Source of the DNA: Histophilus somni
Lineage (GTDB): Bacteria > Pseudomonadota > Gammaproteobacteria > Enterobacterales > Pasteurellaceae
Direction: 5' to 3'
DNA length: 64,000 nt
Assembly (NCBI RefSeq): GCF_014202395.1
Contig: NZ_JACHGQ010000005.1
Span: 1 to 64,000 of the forward strand
This document shows positions 26,372-38,443 of the stretch, piece by piece (within the stretch, counting starts at the first letter, position 1; each line of letters begins with the position of its first letter). Made by a program: the position numbers and the translations under genes. The notes beneath the pieces are model-generated. The model made no database searches and was not told the origin of the DNA. It worked only from the letters and a program-made list of their open reading frames with translations.

Positions 26372-27007
26372 TTATTTTTGTATTTTGAAAACGTACTCGT
26401 GATTTTTTGACAATAAAGTTGATAACAATTTTTTCACCGGTGCAAAACTACGACGATATTCAGGCAATACCCCGAATTGGGCTAATCTTTCCAAATGTAA
26501 TTTTGTTGGATAACCTTTATGTTGTGCAAAAGCGTACTCAGGATAACGTCTATCCAGTTCTATCATCTCTTGGTCTCGAGCAACTTTTGCTAAAATTGAT
26601 GCCGCACTTATCTCAGCAACCAGACTATCGCCTTTTATCACCGCTTGTGCCGACATCGGCAATTGAGGAATACGGTTACCGTCAACCAATACAAAGTGCG
26701 GTTGAATTTTCAAATTTTCTACCGCTCTTTGCATTGCTAACATAGTGGCATGCAAGATATTTAACTTATCAATCTCTGCCGGTTCTGCCCGTCCCAAACT
26801 CCAAGCTAACGCTTTTTGTTTAATTTCTTCAGCCAAAAGCAAACGCTTTTTTTCCGATAATTTTTTACTATCTTTTAGCCCTTCAATTGGATTATGCGGA
26901 TCTAAAATAACCGCCGCCGTCACTACGGCACCCACTAAAGGTCCTCGACCAACCTCATCAACGCCTGCAATGAATTCCACATTCGGATAAACAAAAGCAT
27001 TCGTCAT
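26372..27007 (-). CDS. rnhB: Ribonuclease HII
   Basis: RNase HII cuts the RNA strand of RNA-DNA hybrids and removes misincorporated ribonucleotides. The 211-residue product has the metal site motif [16 protein letters not shown] (residues 14-29, Asp and Glu of the DEDD set), [17 protein letters not shown] and AKVARDQEM, with [13 protein letters not shown] near the C-terminus. It starts at the base next to the lpxB stop, so it is the last gene of the fabZ-lpxA-lpxB-rnhB cluster, a conserved order. Confidence 0.97.
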
Positions 27008-28177
27008 TTATACCTCATCATTTAATAAATCAATAACTGCTTGTGCCGCCTGCTTATCAGCATCGCATCGAATCAGTTGATGTAATTGAGTAAATTGTTG
27101 AATTAAATGTTGACGATTTTTAATCCCACTTTCCGTTTGCTCCAAATAAACAGATAATTTTTCAGCTAATTTCTCAGCAGTACAATCCTCTTGAATCATT
27201 TCAGGCACTAACATGTCATCTGCTAATAAATTTGGTAACGAAATATATTTTGTTTTAACTAAACGCTTTGCAAGAAAGTAAGTAAAAGGTTTCATTTTAT
27301 AACCCACTACCATTGGCGATTTACATAGCATACATTCTAAAGACGCTGTACCAGAGGCAAGTAAACTAGCCTCAGCAACAATCATCGCTTGGCGTGCCTG
27401 CCCATCTAGAAAAACGACCTCTAAATGCGGTGCAATTTGGGCTTTAATTTGTTCAAACTGTTTACGTCTTTTTTCATTTACCAAAGGCACTAAAAATTGA
27501 ACATCGGGAAAACGCTGCTTGATTAATTGTGCCGTTTGTAAAAAGGGGGGAGTTAAAAATTGAACCTCTGCCTCTCGACTTCCAACTAAAATAGCCACAT
27601 AACGATGTTTTGGCTCCAGATTAAGTTGGAAGCAAGCATCTTGGCGATCCGGTTGCAAATCGATGATGTCCGCCATAGTATGCCCGACAAAGCGACAAGG
27701 CACATTAAAACGATCATAAAATGCTTTTTCAAAAGGCAAAAAAGCTAGTACCAAATTCGTTGCTTGAGCAATTTTAAAAATACGCTTTTGTCGCCACGCC
27801 CAAACGGAGGGGCTAACATAATGAAGCGTCTTGATACCTTGCTTTTTAAGTTTTAACTCTATATCCAAATTAAAATCCGGTGCATCAATGCCAATAAAAA
27901 TATCAGGCTTTTCCGCTAACATAGTATCAATGACTAAACGACGAATTTTCAGCAAACGAGGCAAATACTTGATTACTTCTACCAACCCCATGACAGCAAT
28001 TTCTTCCATATCAACTAACGTTTTACACCCCTCAGCCAACATGTTTTTACCGGCAATCCCAATAAAACGTGCCTGTGGATATTGTATTTTTAACGCTCGA
28101 ATAAGACCTGCACCGAGAATATCACCGGATACTTCGCCTGCGACAATGCCAATTGTTATATTTTTTTTATCTATCAT
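27008..28177 (-). CDS. lpxB: Lipid-A-disaccharide synthase
   Basis: LpxB joins UDP-2,3-diacylglucosamine and lipid X to give the lipid A disaccharide, at the inner face of the inner membrane. The 389 residues begin with the glycosyltransferase GT-B signature [21 protein letters not shown] and include the [17 protein letters not shown] segment (about 123-139) and the [20 protein letters not shown] donor-site region. It is flanked by lpxA upstream, separated by an inverted uptake-sequence pair, and rnhB downstream. Confidence 0.97.
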
Positions 28178-28195
28178 AAAAACACCATAAAAAAT

Positions 28196-28220
28196 AACCG
28201 CACTTAAAAAAAGTGCGGTT
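28196..28220 (-). terminator. Inverted uptake-sequence pair between lpxA and lpxB
   Basis: AACCGCACTT and AAGTGCGGTT flank five A's, forming a perfect 10-bp stem from two facing uptake-sequence cores. It resembles a terminator but sits inside the lipid A gene cluster, so it may only attenuate transcription into lpxB. Confidence 0.5.
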
Positions 28221-28258
28221 CATTCCTATTTTATTACAACATTATTTTAGGCTACCCA

Positions 28259-29047
28259 TTAACGAATGATGCCACGTGTTGATCGAGTGAAAAAGTCAAG
28301 GAAAAAACTCACCGCACTTTCAGTTTGTGCATAATTTTCAATTTCAGGAATGACTTCCTCAAGGGTTTTGCCACTGCGATAAATCAGTTTATACACATTA
28401 CGAATTGCATGTAGTGTCGGCTTATCAAAACCACGGCGTTTTAGCCCCTCTATATTTACTCCGAAAGGCCGTGCATGATTGCCTTGTGCCATTACATAAG
28501 GCGGCACATCTTGACTTACCATAGAACCACCACCTAGCATTACATGTGCACCAACAATAACAAATTGATGAATGGCTGACATACCGCCAACAATAACAAA
28601 ATCACCTAATTCAACATGTCCTGCTAACGTCGCATTATTGGCTAAAATGCAACGATTTCCAATTTGACAATCATGTGCAATATGAGCATTAATCATCAAC
28701 AAGTTGTCATCACCAATACGAGTTACACCACCACCTTGCACTGTCCCACGATGAATAGTCACACTTTCACGAATACGATTACGATGACCAATAATCGTTT
28801 TCGTTGGTTCACCTTGATATTTAAGATCTTGATTGACTTCACCAATGCTGGCAAATTGGAAAATTTGGTTATCTTCCCCTATGGTAGTTACTCCCTTCAC
28901 GACAACATGGGAATATAACGTGGTACCTTTACCAATTTGTACATCGCTTCCCACAATACAAAAAGGACCAATAACAACATTTTCACCAATTTTTGCACCT
29001 TCTTCGATAATAGAAGAAGGATGGATTTTTGCAGTCGAATGAATCAT
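28259..29047 (-). CDS. lpxA: UDP-N-acetylglucosamine acyltransferase
   Basis: LpxA carries out the first step of lipid A synthesis, acyl transfer from acyl-ACP to UDP-GlcNAc. The 262-residue length is standard. Hexapeptide repeats form the left-handed beta helix ([20 protein letters not shown] onward), the catalytic His lies in [16 protein letters not shown] (about residues 117-132), and [20 protein letters not shown] begins the C-terminal helical part. It starts 13 bases after fabZ, so the two are co-transcribed. Confidence 0.97.
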   Translation of the reverse strand: MIHSTAKIHPSSIIEEGAKIGENVVIGPFCIVGSDVQIGKGTTLYSHVVVKGVTTIGEDNQIFQFASIGEVNQDLKYQGEPTKTIIGHRNRIRESVTIHRGTVQGGGVTRIGDDNLLMINAHIAHDCQIGNRCILANNATLAGHVELGDFVIVGGMSAIHQFVIVGAHVMLGGGSMVSQDVPPYVMAQGNHARPFGVNIEGLKRRGFDKPTLHAIRNVYKLIYRSGKTLEEVIPEIENYAQTESAVSFFLDFFTRSTRGIIR

Positions 29048-29060
29048 TTTTGCTCCTTAA

Positions 29061-29516
29061 TTATCTACGAGCACACATTAATTTGGCTTCACAAGCTACT
29101 TCACCATTTACACTCGCCACACCTGTAAAAGCGGTAATACCACGGCGTTCCCTAATGACTTCAACTTTTAACATCATTTGATCTCCCGGTAAAATAGGAC
29201 GTTTAAAACGTGCCTCATCCACACCGGCAAAATAAAATAGCTCTTTATTACTTAACTCGTGAGTTTTGAACGCCAAAATCCCCATTGCTTGTGCTAATGC
29301 TTCTAAAATTAATACCCCCGGCAAAATAGGTTGGTCAGGGAAATGACCTGTAAAACAAGGTTCATTTACACTCACATTTTTAATTGCGGTTAACCATTTC
29401 CCTTCTTCATAATCAGTTACACGATCTACCAATAAAAACGGATAGCGATGAGGGAGAAGTGTCATAATTTCTTTTGATTCAATTATTCTTGCAATACGTT
29501 CAGTTGTCACAGTCAT
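29061..29516 (-). CDS. fabZ: 3-hydroxyacyl-ACP dehydratase
   Basis: FabZ dehydrates beta-hydroxyacyl-ACP in fatty acid synthesis. The 151 residues show the hot-dog fold motifs [14 protein letters not shown] (residues 20-33), the catalytic His in [15 protein letters not shown] and the Glu in [14 protein letters not shown]. It leads the fabZ-lpxA-lpxB-rnhB group; lpxD, which often precedes fabZ, is not in this position, where a DUF535 gene lies instead. Confidence 0.97.
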   Translation of the reverse strand: MTVTTERIARIIESKEIMTLLPHRYPFLLVDRVTDYEEGKWLTAIKNVSVNEPCFTGHFPDQPILPGVLILEALAQAMGILAFKTHELSNKELFYFAGVDEARFKRPILPGDQMMLKVEVIRERRGITAFTGVASVNGEVACEAKLMCARR

Positions 29517-29599
29517 ACCTTTAAATTAAATAAAACAAACTAAAAATCAATAGCAACTCATTATATGCCATTTAAAACTTGAATACCAAATAGAGCGGT

Positions 29600-30487
29600 C
29601 TATTTATTCAAATTTTCTTTTCCAAAAATCTCAGTTATATTTTTTTCAATAAAATCAAACATTTCATAACGCTTGCGATACATGGAACGCTTTTTACTTT
29701 GAATATCTTCCAGCGTCTTACGTTCAATAACTACAGGTAATTGCCAATAGCCCTGAGGGTTTAAAAGTGCATTATTTTCTTGCCAAAAATCATCATAATT
29801 AAATAACAAACGTGCATTGTCGTTCCAACGATATTTTCCTTGATTTTTATGTGCTATGCCTAAAAGTTCATAATTCAGCTCTTTTGCTAACAATTTATAC
29901 ACATTTACCAACATAAACATTGGGCGTACACCATGTAATTGCTTCGTTGTCGATTTAATTAATTCTTGTGAATTATCATCACTAGGTCCTTGCACAGACG
30001 TGATCAATAATTTATTCCCTGCCAAAAAAGAAAAAGAGGCATCGTAAATACGTTGACCCTGTTTATTGCGAATATTTACCGCAAAAAACCCCTCAAAAGG
30101 ATCTATTTGATTAATTGCTAAATACAAATCCAACTCATCTGTTAATTCAGCCAATAAAACCTTATCTTTTTCAACTAACAGTTGTGAGAAAGACCGCCCA
30201 AATACTTGTTCTGCTACGGAAAAATTATCCATAATTGCTTGTACACGTTGTTTTTTATTAAAACGGTTATCGCAATACTTTCTAAGCACAGCATCACAAC
30301 GATTGTAACTTTTCGTGAATATATCAATCCAAAGAGGATTATGATTTAAATAGGTAACAAAAATCTGACATTCTTTAAAACAAGTTAAACGATAAAAATA
30401 ATAGCGAATACGAGTTCTTAACCGTTTTAAAAAACGTCTTTCATTAGAAAACTGATAGAAAGAAGGAAAAGAAAATAAATTTTTCAT
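29600..30487 (-). CDS. DUF535 (VirK/YbjX) family protein
   Basis: The start is placed at the ATG at 30487 (MKNLFSFPSFYQFSNERRFL); a longer frame to 30559 adds a basic stretch with no support. The 295-residue protein has the DUF535 pattern: basic N-terminus, FAVNIRNKQGQRIYDASFSF near the middle, SVQGPSDDNSQELIKSTTKQLHGVRPMFML, and a C-terminal IERKTLEDIQSKKRSMYRKR. VirK/YbjX proteins have been linked to virulence and envelope stress, but no activity is known. It stands alone between the fabZ cluster and argG. Confidence 0.85.
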   Translation of the reverse strand: MKNLFSFPSFYQFSNERRFLKRLRTRIRYYFYRLTCFKECQIFVTYLNHNPLWIDIFTKSYNRCDAVLRKYCDNRFNKKQRVQAIMDNFSVAEQVFGRSFSQLLVEKDKVLLAELTDELDLYLAINQIDPFEGFFAVNIRNKQGQRIYDASFSFLAGNKLLITSVQGPSDDNSQELIKSTTKQLHGVRPMFMLVNVYKLLAKELNYELLGIAHKNQGKYRWNDNARLLFNYDDFWQENNALLNPQGYWQLPVVIERKTLEDIQSKKRSMYRKRYEMFDFIEKNITEIFGKENLNK

Positions 30488-30552
30488 TATCAGATGAATC
30501 CGTCGTTTGTATAACCTGCTTGTTTTAAAACGGGGAATTGTAGCAAAAACTA

Positions 30553-30572
30553 ACCGCACTTAAAAGTGCGGT
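30553..30572 (-). terminator. Inverted uptake-sequence pair after argG
   Basis: ACCGCACTT and AAGTGCGGT are separated by only two bases and give a nearly perfect palindrome 25 bases past the argG stop, a typical position of an uptake-sequence terminator in Pasteurellaceae. Confidence 0.6.
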
Positions 30573-30596
30573 CAACTATGTCGGCGTGTAAAAAAA

Positions 30597-31931
<1,335 letters not shown>

Positions 31932-32023
31932 TTATGACCTTCTTTTTTGCATTATAGATTTTTTTGAATAAATTCTGCATATTATTGCATTTTTTTTGAT
32001 TAAAAATGCAAATCGGATATTTT

Positions 32024-32854
32024 TTATTTTCTTTCAAATAACATCAAATAAGGATCTGGACACTGATAAACAAAACTGAGCTCTCGGCAAATTTTATTCG
32101 CTAAAATAACACGTCTTGGATCTTGTTCCGAACAAATAAAGTGCGGTGCTTCCAGTGATAATTTTTCTGCTATCTGTGAGTAATATTCTGCTCGAGTCGG
32201 ATGTTGCGGTGCGACCAAATGATATAAACGCTGGGAACTTGGTGTTTCCAATAACAATTGAATAGCTCTTGCACAATCATCAACATGCACCAAATTGATC
32301 GGCATATTCCCCGCTGATAATTCATCTTTTCCCGCTAAAGAATAAACAGGATGACGATCCTCGCCCACAAGTCCCCCAAAACGAATAATATCGCAGTCAA
32401 CATCTTTCAGCTCAAACAGCCATTGCTCAATTTCAAGCAATGCTTTACTCATTTCTGACTGGGGTACAATCTGACTTTGTTCATCAAATTCGCCTGAAAC
32501 ATCAGGAAATACAGAGGTTGAGCTGATAAAAATAATATGTTGAAGACCGTTTAACAATGCCTCATTCACTAAGTTTTTAACGCCCTGTACGTAGTGTTGT
32601 AAATGAAAAAAATATTGACTCGGTGGAATATTGATAACTAAAGCATCCACAGAAAGTAATGCTGTTAGATCATCGGGATCAGCATTAATATCGGGTGTGA
32701 GTTCCAGATGATAGGCTTCCAATCGAATTAAACGCATTTGCTCCACGCCTTCATGTGTGCGTTTGGTGCCTTTAACTTTCCAACCCAAATTTTTTAAATG
32801 ACGGGCAAGTGTTAAACCTAACCACCCTAACCCTACGATTGAAACAGCTCTCAT
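32024..32854 (-). CDS. YeeZ-like NAD(P)-binding SDR protein
   Basis: The 276-residue protein is an atypical short-chain dehydrogenase/epimerase: the nucleotide loop GLGWLGLTLARHL is at residues 8-20, a conserved VINIPPSQY sits near 73-81, and SSTSVFPDVSGEFDE (about 111-125) is the usual substrate-side segment, but the canonical YxxxK is not evident (SKALLEIEQWL there). YeeZ of E. coli has the same shape and no assigned reaction. It lies between argG and purC, in the same direction. Confidence 0.8.
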   Translation of the reverse strand: MRAVSIVGLGWLGLTLARHLKNLGWKVKGTKRTHEGVEQMRLIRLEAYHLELTPDINADPDDLTALLSVDALVINIPPSQYFFHLQHYVQGVKNLVNEALLNGLQHIIFISSTSVFPDVSGEFDEQSQIVPQSEMSKALLEIEQWLFELKDVDCDIIRFGGLVGEDRHPVYSLAGKDELSAGNMPINLVHVDDCARAIQLLLETPSSQRLYHLVAPQHPTRAEYYSQIAEKLSLEAPHFICSEQDPRRVILANKICRELSFVYQCPDPYLMLFERK

Positions 32855-32880
32855 ATTATCTCAAACTTATTTCATGGCAA

Positions 32881-32916
32881 AAGTGCGGTCAAATTTAACA
32901 AATTTTCACCGCACTT
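32881..32916 (-). terminator. Inverted uptake-sequence pair after purC
   Basis: AAGTGCGGT at 32881-32889 and ACCGCACTT at 32908-32916 face each other across an 18-base loop, immediately past the purC stop. Probably a terminator. Confidence 0.55.
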
Positions 32917-32920
32917 CCAA

Positions 32921-33781
32921 TTATTTTGTTAATAAATCCAATACCTCTTTATATTTATCAACAGTTTTTTGGATAACATCAGCGGGGACTTTAGGTGCAG
33001 GAGCCTGTTTATTCCAACCACTCTTTTCCAGCCAATCACGCACGAATTGTTTGTCGAAAGACGGCGGATTAGTGCCTTCTTGATAAGTTTCCACAGACCA
33101 GAAACGACTTGAATCCGGCGTTAAAACTTCGTCCATTAAGGTTAATACGCCATTTTCATCTAAACCAAATTCAAACTTCGTATCACAAATAATGATACCT
33201 TTAGTCAGTGCATATTCCGCTGCCTCTTTATAAAGTGAAATCGCTTTTTCCCGTACTTGCTTTGCAAGCTCAACACCAATTAATTGCTCACATTCCGCAT
33301 AGCTAATGTTTATATCATGATCACCTACTTTTGCTTTACTTGAAGGTGTAAAAATCGGCTCAGGTAATTTACTTGCCTCAACCAAACCTCCCGGCAATTT
33401 TAATCCGCAGATTGTGCCAGTGGCTTTATAATCTTTCAATCCCGATCCTGTTAAATAGCCTCGTACGATACTCTCAATTTTGATGGGAGTAAGGCGTTTG
33501 CAAACAACAGCACGATCTTTAACCAAATCTGCCTCGGCTTGAGGTAAAACATCGTAAACAGTTTCACCGGTAAAATGATTTGGCATAATATGGGCTAATT
33601 TCTTGAACCAAAAATTAGAAATCTGCGTCAAAATTTCACCTTTACGATCAATAGGATCATCTAAAATTACATCGAATGCCGACAAACGATCCGTTGCAAC
33701 CATTAACATGCGTTTATCATCAATTTCATAGAGATCCCGTACTTTCCCCGAATAAATTTTTTTCAAACTTAGCTGTGTCAT
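32921..33781 (-). CDS. purC: SAICAR synthetase
   Basis: PurC condenses CAIR with aspartate using ATP in purine synthesis. The 286-residue protein begins LSLKKIYSGKVRDLYEIDDK, with the ATP-site glycine-rich strand, and includes SAFDVILDDPIDRKGEILTQ, RGYLTGSGLKDYKATGTI and IICDTKFEFGLDENG, family signatures. It is of the longer SAICAR synthetase type. A match to the PurR operator lies 60 bases upstream of the start, so it is likely repressed when purines are plentiful. Confidence 0.96.
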   Translation of the reverse strand: MTQLSLKKIYSGKVRDLYEIDDKRMLMVATDRLSAFDVILDDPIDRKGEILTQISNFWFKKLAHIMPNHFTGETVYDVLPQAEADLVKDRAVVCKRLTPIKIESIVRGYLTGSGLKDYKATGTICGLKLPGGLVEASKLPEPIFTPSSKAKVGDHDINISYAECEQLIGVELAKQVREKAISLYKEAAEYALTKGIIICDTKFEFGLDENGVLTLMDEVLTPDSSRFWSVETYQEGTNPPSFDKQFVRDWLEKSGWNKQAPAPKVPADVIQKTVDKYKEVLDLLTK

Positions 33782-33840
33782 ATGAATACCTTATTAGCTT
33801 TAAATAAAATCGGGTTATTTTACCGCAGCCCGCTTTCATT

Positions 33841-33856
33841 AAGCAAACGTTTACAT
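33841..33856 (-). promoter_or_regulatory. PurR operator upstream of purC
   Basis: AAGCAAACGTTTACAT fits every fixed position of the enterobacterial PurR consensus ANGCAANCGNTTNCNT. It is 60 bases upstream of the purC start, where repression of initiation is expected. Confidence 0.8.
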
Positions 33857-34040
33857 AGATTTTAGCTCTACATAAAAATAACGTTGCTGTTACTTTTTTA
33901 GCTCTCAAAAAAGGAACATAAAAGGGAACATCAAGCGATTACAATGACAAACATTATTTTACAATGTGAACAATTAAGGAATGGTAACTTATTGATTTTT
34001 TAATTGTTTTTTACAAGACAAACTTTATTTTACAGTTAGA

Positions 34041-34130
34041 TGGCGGTGAGAGGGGGATTCGAACCCCCGATGCAGTTTCCCACATACACGCTTTCCAGGC
34101 GTGCTCCTTCAACCACTCGGACATCTCACC
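34041..34130 (-). tRNA. tRNA-Ser (anticodon GGA)
   Basis: On the minus strand, 90 bases from GGTGAGATGTCCGAGTGG to the encoded CCA fold as a class II tRNA: acceptor GGTGAGA/TCTCACC, anticodon stem CACGC/GCGTG with loop CTGGAAA (anticodon GGA), a long variable arm, and a T arm GGGGG-TTCGAAT-CCCCC. The long variable arm and anticodon assign it to serine (codons UCC/UCU). Confidence 0.97.
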
Positions 34131-34268
34131 ATTGAAGTTAGGGCGGCAAATATAAAGATTTCTTCTAATTCAGTCAAGTATTTTTTATTTTTCTTGTGCT
34201 AAAACAAATTATTAGCTTAAATTTCAGTTACAATACTTCTCTCTATCATCTTGTCTGTTGGAATTTAT

Positions 34269-36008
34269 ATGTTGAAGAAGTGGTTTTTAACTAAAAATAT
34301 TTTTCTTGCTGTTCGTCCTTTTAGTGCACTGCAAGATAGCTTTAAAATTGGCTATGGTAAGTCGCATCTTATAAAGGACATTATTGCAGGACTTACTGTT
34401 GGTGTTATTGCTATTCCTTTGTCCATGGCATTAGCTATTGCCAGCGGTGTACCGCCTCAGCACGGCTTATATACCGCTATTGTTGCTGGGATAGTGATTG
34501 CTCTGTCCGGTGGCTCTCGTTTTAATATTTCCGGCCCTACAGCGGCATTTGTGGTGATTTTATACCCTGTGACGCAGCAATTTGGGTTAAGCGGGTTACT
34601 CATGGCAACTCTATTGTCAGGGATTATTTTAATTTTAATGGCTTTTTTTCGTCTAGGTCGTTTGATTGAATATATTCCGCTCTCTGTAACGCTTGGTTTT
34701 ACTTGTGGAATTGGGATTGTTATTGCGACATTGCAAATTAAAGATTTTCTTGGCTTAAATGTCGCCACCATGCCGGTACATTACCTTGGCAAATTGCAAG
34801 CAATTTTTACCGCACTTCCAACAATTAATTGGGCTGATACTGCAGTCGGAACTGTAACGCTAATTTTACTGACAAAATGGCATAAGTTTCGTTTACCTAT
34901 ACCCGGTCACCTGCCCGCTGTTATTATCGGTACGTTATTATCCATTGCATTGATTCATTTTGGCTTTGATGTGGCAACAATAGGCTCTTCTTTTAGTTAT
35001 AGCCTATCAGACGGTAGTACGGGATATGGTATTCCGAATGTCATACCCGAAATTATTTTGCCTTGGAATTTTCCCAATGCTGATGGAGAAGTGATCAATT
35101 GGGATTTCAATACTTTGCAGGCCTTATTGCCGGCGGCATTTTCTATGGCAGTATTAGGTGCAATTGAATCTCTACTTTGTGCGGTGATATTGGATAATAT
35201 GACTAGTACTAAGCACCATTCTAATAATGAATTATTGGCTCAAGGGTTAGGAAATATCGTTGCACCATTTTTAGGAGGGATTACAGCAACAGCAGCTATT
35301 GCTCGTTCTGCGGCTAATGTGAAATCAGGGGCGGTGTCACCTATTTCCAGTGTGATACATGCTTTATTAGTTTTATTCTCTCTATTATTTTTTGCAAAAG
35401 CATTGTCTTATTTACCGCTTGCCTCTATGTCTGCGTTGTTGCTTGTGGTTGCTTGGAATATGGCAAACGTTGGGCAAATTGTTCAATTAATCCGTCGATC
35501 AGGTTTGAATGAAATTGCAGTCTTGCTGACTTGTTTAACTTTAACTGTCATTTTTGACATGGTAATTGCAATTACCGTTGGCGTGCTTTTAGCAAGTCTA
35601 TTGTTTATCCGTACTATTGCTGAAATGACAAGATCTTTTGAAATTGCACATCCTGAGGATCTGTGTGATACCGTAGTTTTTCGTATTAGCGGACCGCTCT
35701 TTTTTGCCGCAGCGGATAACTTGTTTGCCGACTTACATGAAAAAACTACTCATACAGGGAAAGAGATCAAACATATTGTATTGCAATGTGATGCAGTGAC
35801 TGTGCTTGATGCTGGAGGAATTCATGCTTTGACCCGTTTTATCCAACATATGTTGCCTTCACAAGAATTGCATATGTGCAATATGCAGTTCCAACCCTTA
35901 AGAACGATTGTTAAATCTAAGACAGTGAAAGAAATACATAAAATTCATTTTAGTACGAATTTGGACGTGGTCTATCGCAAGATTAGAGATTTAACAAAAA
36001 CTGAATAA
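34269..36008 (+). CDS. dauA: SulP family anion transporter (DauA-like)
   Basis: The start is set at the ATG at 34269, six bases after TTGGAA; a TTG at 34251 is possible. The 579-residue protein has about 12 membrane segments from [20 protein letters not shown] onward, the SulP motif [20 protein letters not shown] followed by [10 protein letters not shown], and a C-terminal cytoplasmic STAS domain from about residue 470 ([20 protein letters not shown]). E. coli DauA carries succinate and other dicarboxylates; sulfate or bicarbonate transport is also known in the family, so the substrate is open. Confidence 0.88.
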   Translation: MLKKWFLTKNIFLAVRPFSALQDSFKIGYGKSHLIKDIIAGLTVGVIAIPLSMALAIASGVPPQHGLYTAIVAGIVIALSGGSRFNISGPTAAFVVILYPVTQQFGLSGLLMATLLSGIILILMAFFRLGRLIEYIPLSVTLGFTCGIGIVIATLQIKDFLGLNVATMPVHYLGKLQAIFTALPTINWADTAVGTVTLILLTKWHKFRLPIPGHLPAVIIGTLLSIALIHFGFDVATIGSSFSYSLSDGSTGYGIPNVIPEIILPWNFPNADGEVINWDFNTLQALLPAAFSMAVLGAIESLLCAVILDNMTSTKHHSNNELLAQGLGNIVAPFLGGITATAAIARSAANVKSGAVSPISSVIHALLVLFSLLFFAKALSYLPLASMSALLLVVAWNMANVGQIVQLIRRSGLNEIAVLLTCLTLTVIFDMVIAITVGVLLASLLFIRTIAEMTRSFEIAHPEDLCDTVVFRISGPLFFAAADNLFADLHEKTTHTGKEIKHIVLQCDAVTVLDAGGIHALTRFIQHMLPSQELHMCNMQFQPLRTIVKSKTVKEIHKIHFSTNLDVVYRKIRDLTKTE

Positions 36009-36013
36009 AAGAA

Positions 36014-36034
36014 AGGCGAGTATCCAACTCGCCC
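36014..36034. terminator. Bidirectional terminator between dauA and ffh
   Basis: GGCGAG, a seven-base loop, and CTCGCC form a GC-rich stem between two converging genes. T-runs are short on both sides. Confidence 0.6.
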
Positions 36035-36050
36035 TATAAATATGTGGATA

Positions 36051-37427
36051 TTAACGTCTAAACATATTTCCTAATCCACCTAATCCCCCCATCATGCCTT
36101 GCATGCCACGCATCATTCTCGCCATACCGCCTTTTCGCATTTTTTTCATCATACGCTGCATTTCATTGAACTGTCTCAACAGATTATTCACATCTTGCAC
36201 TTGCGTACCTGAACCCAATGCAATCCGGCGTCGGCGTGAACCTTTGATAATATCTGGATTGGACCGCTCTTTTAAGGTCATGGAGTTAATAATTGCCTCC
36301 ATTTTATTGAACATTTTATCATCCACTTGATTTTTCACATGATCAGGGAGATTTCTGGCACCCGGCAGTTTTTCCAGCATGGACATCATTCCGCCCATTT
36401 TTTTCATTTCGATAAGTTGTTCACGAAAATCTTCAAGAGTAAAGCTATCTCCTTTCTTGAATTTTTTTGCCATTTTTTCTGCTTTTTCTTGATCGACTGA
36501 ACGTTGTAAATCTTCAATCAAAGAAAGAACATCACCCATGCCTAAAATACGAGAAGCAATACGATCCGGATGGAACGGTTCAAGAGCATCGGTTTTTTCA
36601 CCGACACCTAAGAATTTAATTGGTTTTCCGGTAATATGACGAATAGAAAGTGCCGCACCACCACGAGCATCACCGTCAACTTTCGTTAAAATGATCCCCG
36701 TCAGTGGTAATGCCTCATTAAATGCTTTTGCTGTATTCGCTGCATCTTGACCTGTCATAGCATCGACAGTAAATAGGGTCTCAATTGGATTAAGTGCGGT
36801 ATGAATTTGTTGAATTTCTTCCATCATTGTGTCATCTACATGCAAACGACCGGCAGTATCAACAATTAGGACATCATAGAATTTTAGTTTTGCCTCAGCC
36901 AATGCAGTACGTGCAATTTCAACAGGTTTTTGTGAAACATCGGAAGGATAAAAATCAACGCCGATAGATTGAGCCAATGTTTCCAACTGTTTAATTGCTG
37001 CTGGACGATAGACGTCGACAGAAACTACCATTATTTTCTTTTTGTAGTTCTCTTTTAGGAATTTCGCCAATTTACCGACGGAGGTTGTTTTTCCTGCACC
37101 TTGTAAACCTGCCATTAAAATCACAGCTGGTGGTTGAGTGGCTAAATTGAGTTTTTCATTTGCCACCCCCATGGCTTTTTCTAATTCGGTTTGGACAATT
37201 TTGAGAAATTCTTGTCCAGGCGTAAGACTTTTATTGACTTCTTCGCCAATCGCTCGTTCCTTGACTTGATGAATAAATTCACGGACAACAGGTAAGGCAA
37301 CGTCAGCCTCTAATAACGCCATTCTGACTTCACGCAATGTATCTTTAATATTATCTTCAGTTAAACGACCTTTTCCGGTAATATTACGCAAGGTTTTTGA
37401 CAAGCGATCCGATAAATTTTCAAACAT
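36051..37427 (-). CDS. ffh: Signal recognition particle protein Ffh
   Basis: Ffh binds the 4.5S RNA and signal sequences and brings ribosomes to the membrane with FtsY. The 458 residues show the N domain, the GTPase domain with GLQGAGKTTSVGKLA (about 105-119), DTAGRLHVDD and TKVDGDARGG, and the Met-rich M domain that binds signal peptides, ending in NEMQRMMKKMRKGGMARMM and a Gly/Met tail. It is divergent from the ypjD-like gene, as is usual. Confidence 0.98.
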   Translation of the reverse strand: MFENLSDRLSKTLRNITGKGRLTEDNIKDTLREVRMALLEADVALPVVREFIHQVKERAIGEEVNKSLTPGQEFLKIVQTELEKAMGVANEKLNLATQPPAVILMAGLQGAGKTTSVGKLAKFLKENYKKKIMVVSVDVYRPAAIKQLETLAQSIGVDFYPSDVSQKPVEIARTALAEAKLKFYDVLIVDTAGRLHVDDTMMEEIQQIHTALNPIETLFTVDAMTGQDAANTAKAFNEALPLTGIILTKVDGDARGGAALSIRHITGKPIKFLGVGEKTDALEPFHPDRIASRILGMGDVLSLIEDLQRSVDQEKAEKMAKKFKKGDSFTLEDFREQLIEMKKMGGMMSMLEKLPGARNLPDHVKNQVDDKMFNKMEAIINSMTLKERSNPDIIKGSRRRRIALGSGTQVQDVNNLLRQFNEMQRMMKKMRKGGMARMMRGMQGMMGGLGGLGNMFRR

Positions 37428-37576
37428 TTCTAATCCTATATTTTCTTGAAAAAACTACCGCTTTAATTATACTGAAATTCGGTAAATTTTCATCATTTGC
37501 AAGAAATTTATAGCGATTTTATCAAGTGGATAAGTTAGAATAAGAACCATTATTATATATTGTGTAAGGTAAATTT

Positions 37577-38374
37577 ATGTGGTTTGCGGTTATTTCAGCT
37601 TTTTTTTATTTAATTAGCATTTTATTAATCATGCCAATGTTATTAGGGCAAGGCGGTCAAGAAGTTAAGTTGAATAAAATGGCTTTTTTAGTCACCGCAC
37701 TCATCGCAATTATTAGCCATTTTATTGCGTTAAATAAGTTATTTATTCATTTGTTCATAGGTAATAATTTCACGTTAATTGAAATTTGCTCGTTAGTGAG
37801 TGCCATGATTGCTGCTATTGCAACTGTTGCCATTTTGGCTCGAGTAAAAACACTTTGGTTTCTGTTGCCTATAGTTTACTGTTTTTCTATTATCAATTTA
37901 ATTTTACAAGCATTATTACCTGAAATTTGGGTTTATCATTTAAGTCAAAATACAAGTTTATTATTCCATATTGCCTTATCTTTATTTGCATATTCCGTTT
38001 GTTTTATTGCTATGTTGTATGCCATTCAATTACGCTGGATTGATAATAGCTTAAAAAGTAAAAAATTAACTTTCTCACCGGCTGTTCCTCCATTAATGAC
38101 CGTTGAAAAACATTTCTTTCGCTCTTTGTTTAGCGGGCAAATATTACTTACTTTGACACTTATTTCCGGTAGCATTCAATTAATTGATTTTTTCTCCGCT
38201 CATAATATTCCCAAAGCTATTTTTTCGTTTTTAGCTTGGTTTGTTTTCGGTATAGCTTTATTTGGACATTGGAAATTATATTGGCGAGGAAAAAGAATGA
38301 TTATTTATACAATTTCAGGTATGATCTTGCTCACTGTCGCTTATTTCGGTAGTCGTGTTATTTTAGAGTTATAA
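37577..38374 (+). CDS. ypjD: YpjD-like membrane protein (cytochrome c assembly family)
   Basis: The 265-residue protein has about eight hydrophobic segments and the CcmC/CcsA-like (HemX) pattern, with a conserved LLFHIALSLFAYSVCFIAML helix near residues 127-146 and a C-terminal FLAWFVFGIALFGHWKLYWRGKR. YpjD is a conserved neighbour of ffh in gammaproteobacteria; its role is not firmly established. Its start has TAAGGTAAATTT upstream. The DUF21/CBS gene follows 69 bases later, a common arrangement. Confidence 0.85.
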   Translation: MWFAVISAFFYLISILLIMPMLLGQGGQEVKLNKMAFLVTALIAIISHFIALNKLFIHLFIGNNFTLIEICSLVSAMIAAIATVAILARVKTLWFLLPIVYCFSIINLILQALLPEIWVYHLSQNTSLLFHIALSLFAYSVCFIAMLYAIQLRWIDNSLKSKKLTFSPAVPPLMTVEKHFFRSLFSGQILLTLTLISGSIQLIDFFSAHNIPKAIFSFLAWFVFGIALFGHWKLYWRGKRMIIYTISGMILLTVAYFGSRVILEL

Positions 38375-38443
38375 AATGTCTTGGTCTCATTGTCATAAGT
38401 AAAAATATTATGGCATTATGGAAATGAATGAAAGGATTATATT

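Noticed and set aside
31956-32000. ArgR (ARG box)-like sequence upstream of argG
   Set aside because: Only half of a TGAAT/ATTCA box matches (TGAATAAATTCTGCA), and the A/T-rich context makes chance likely.
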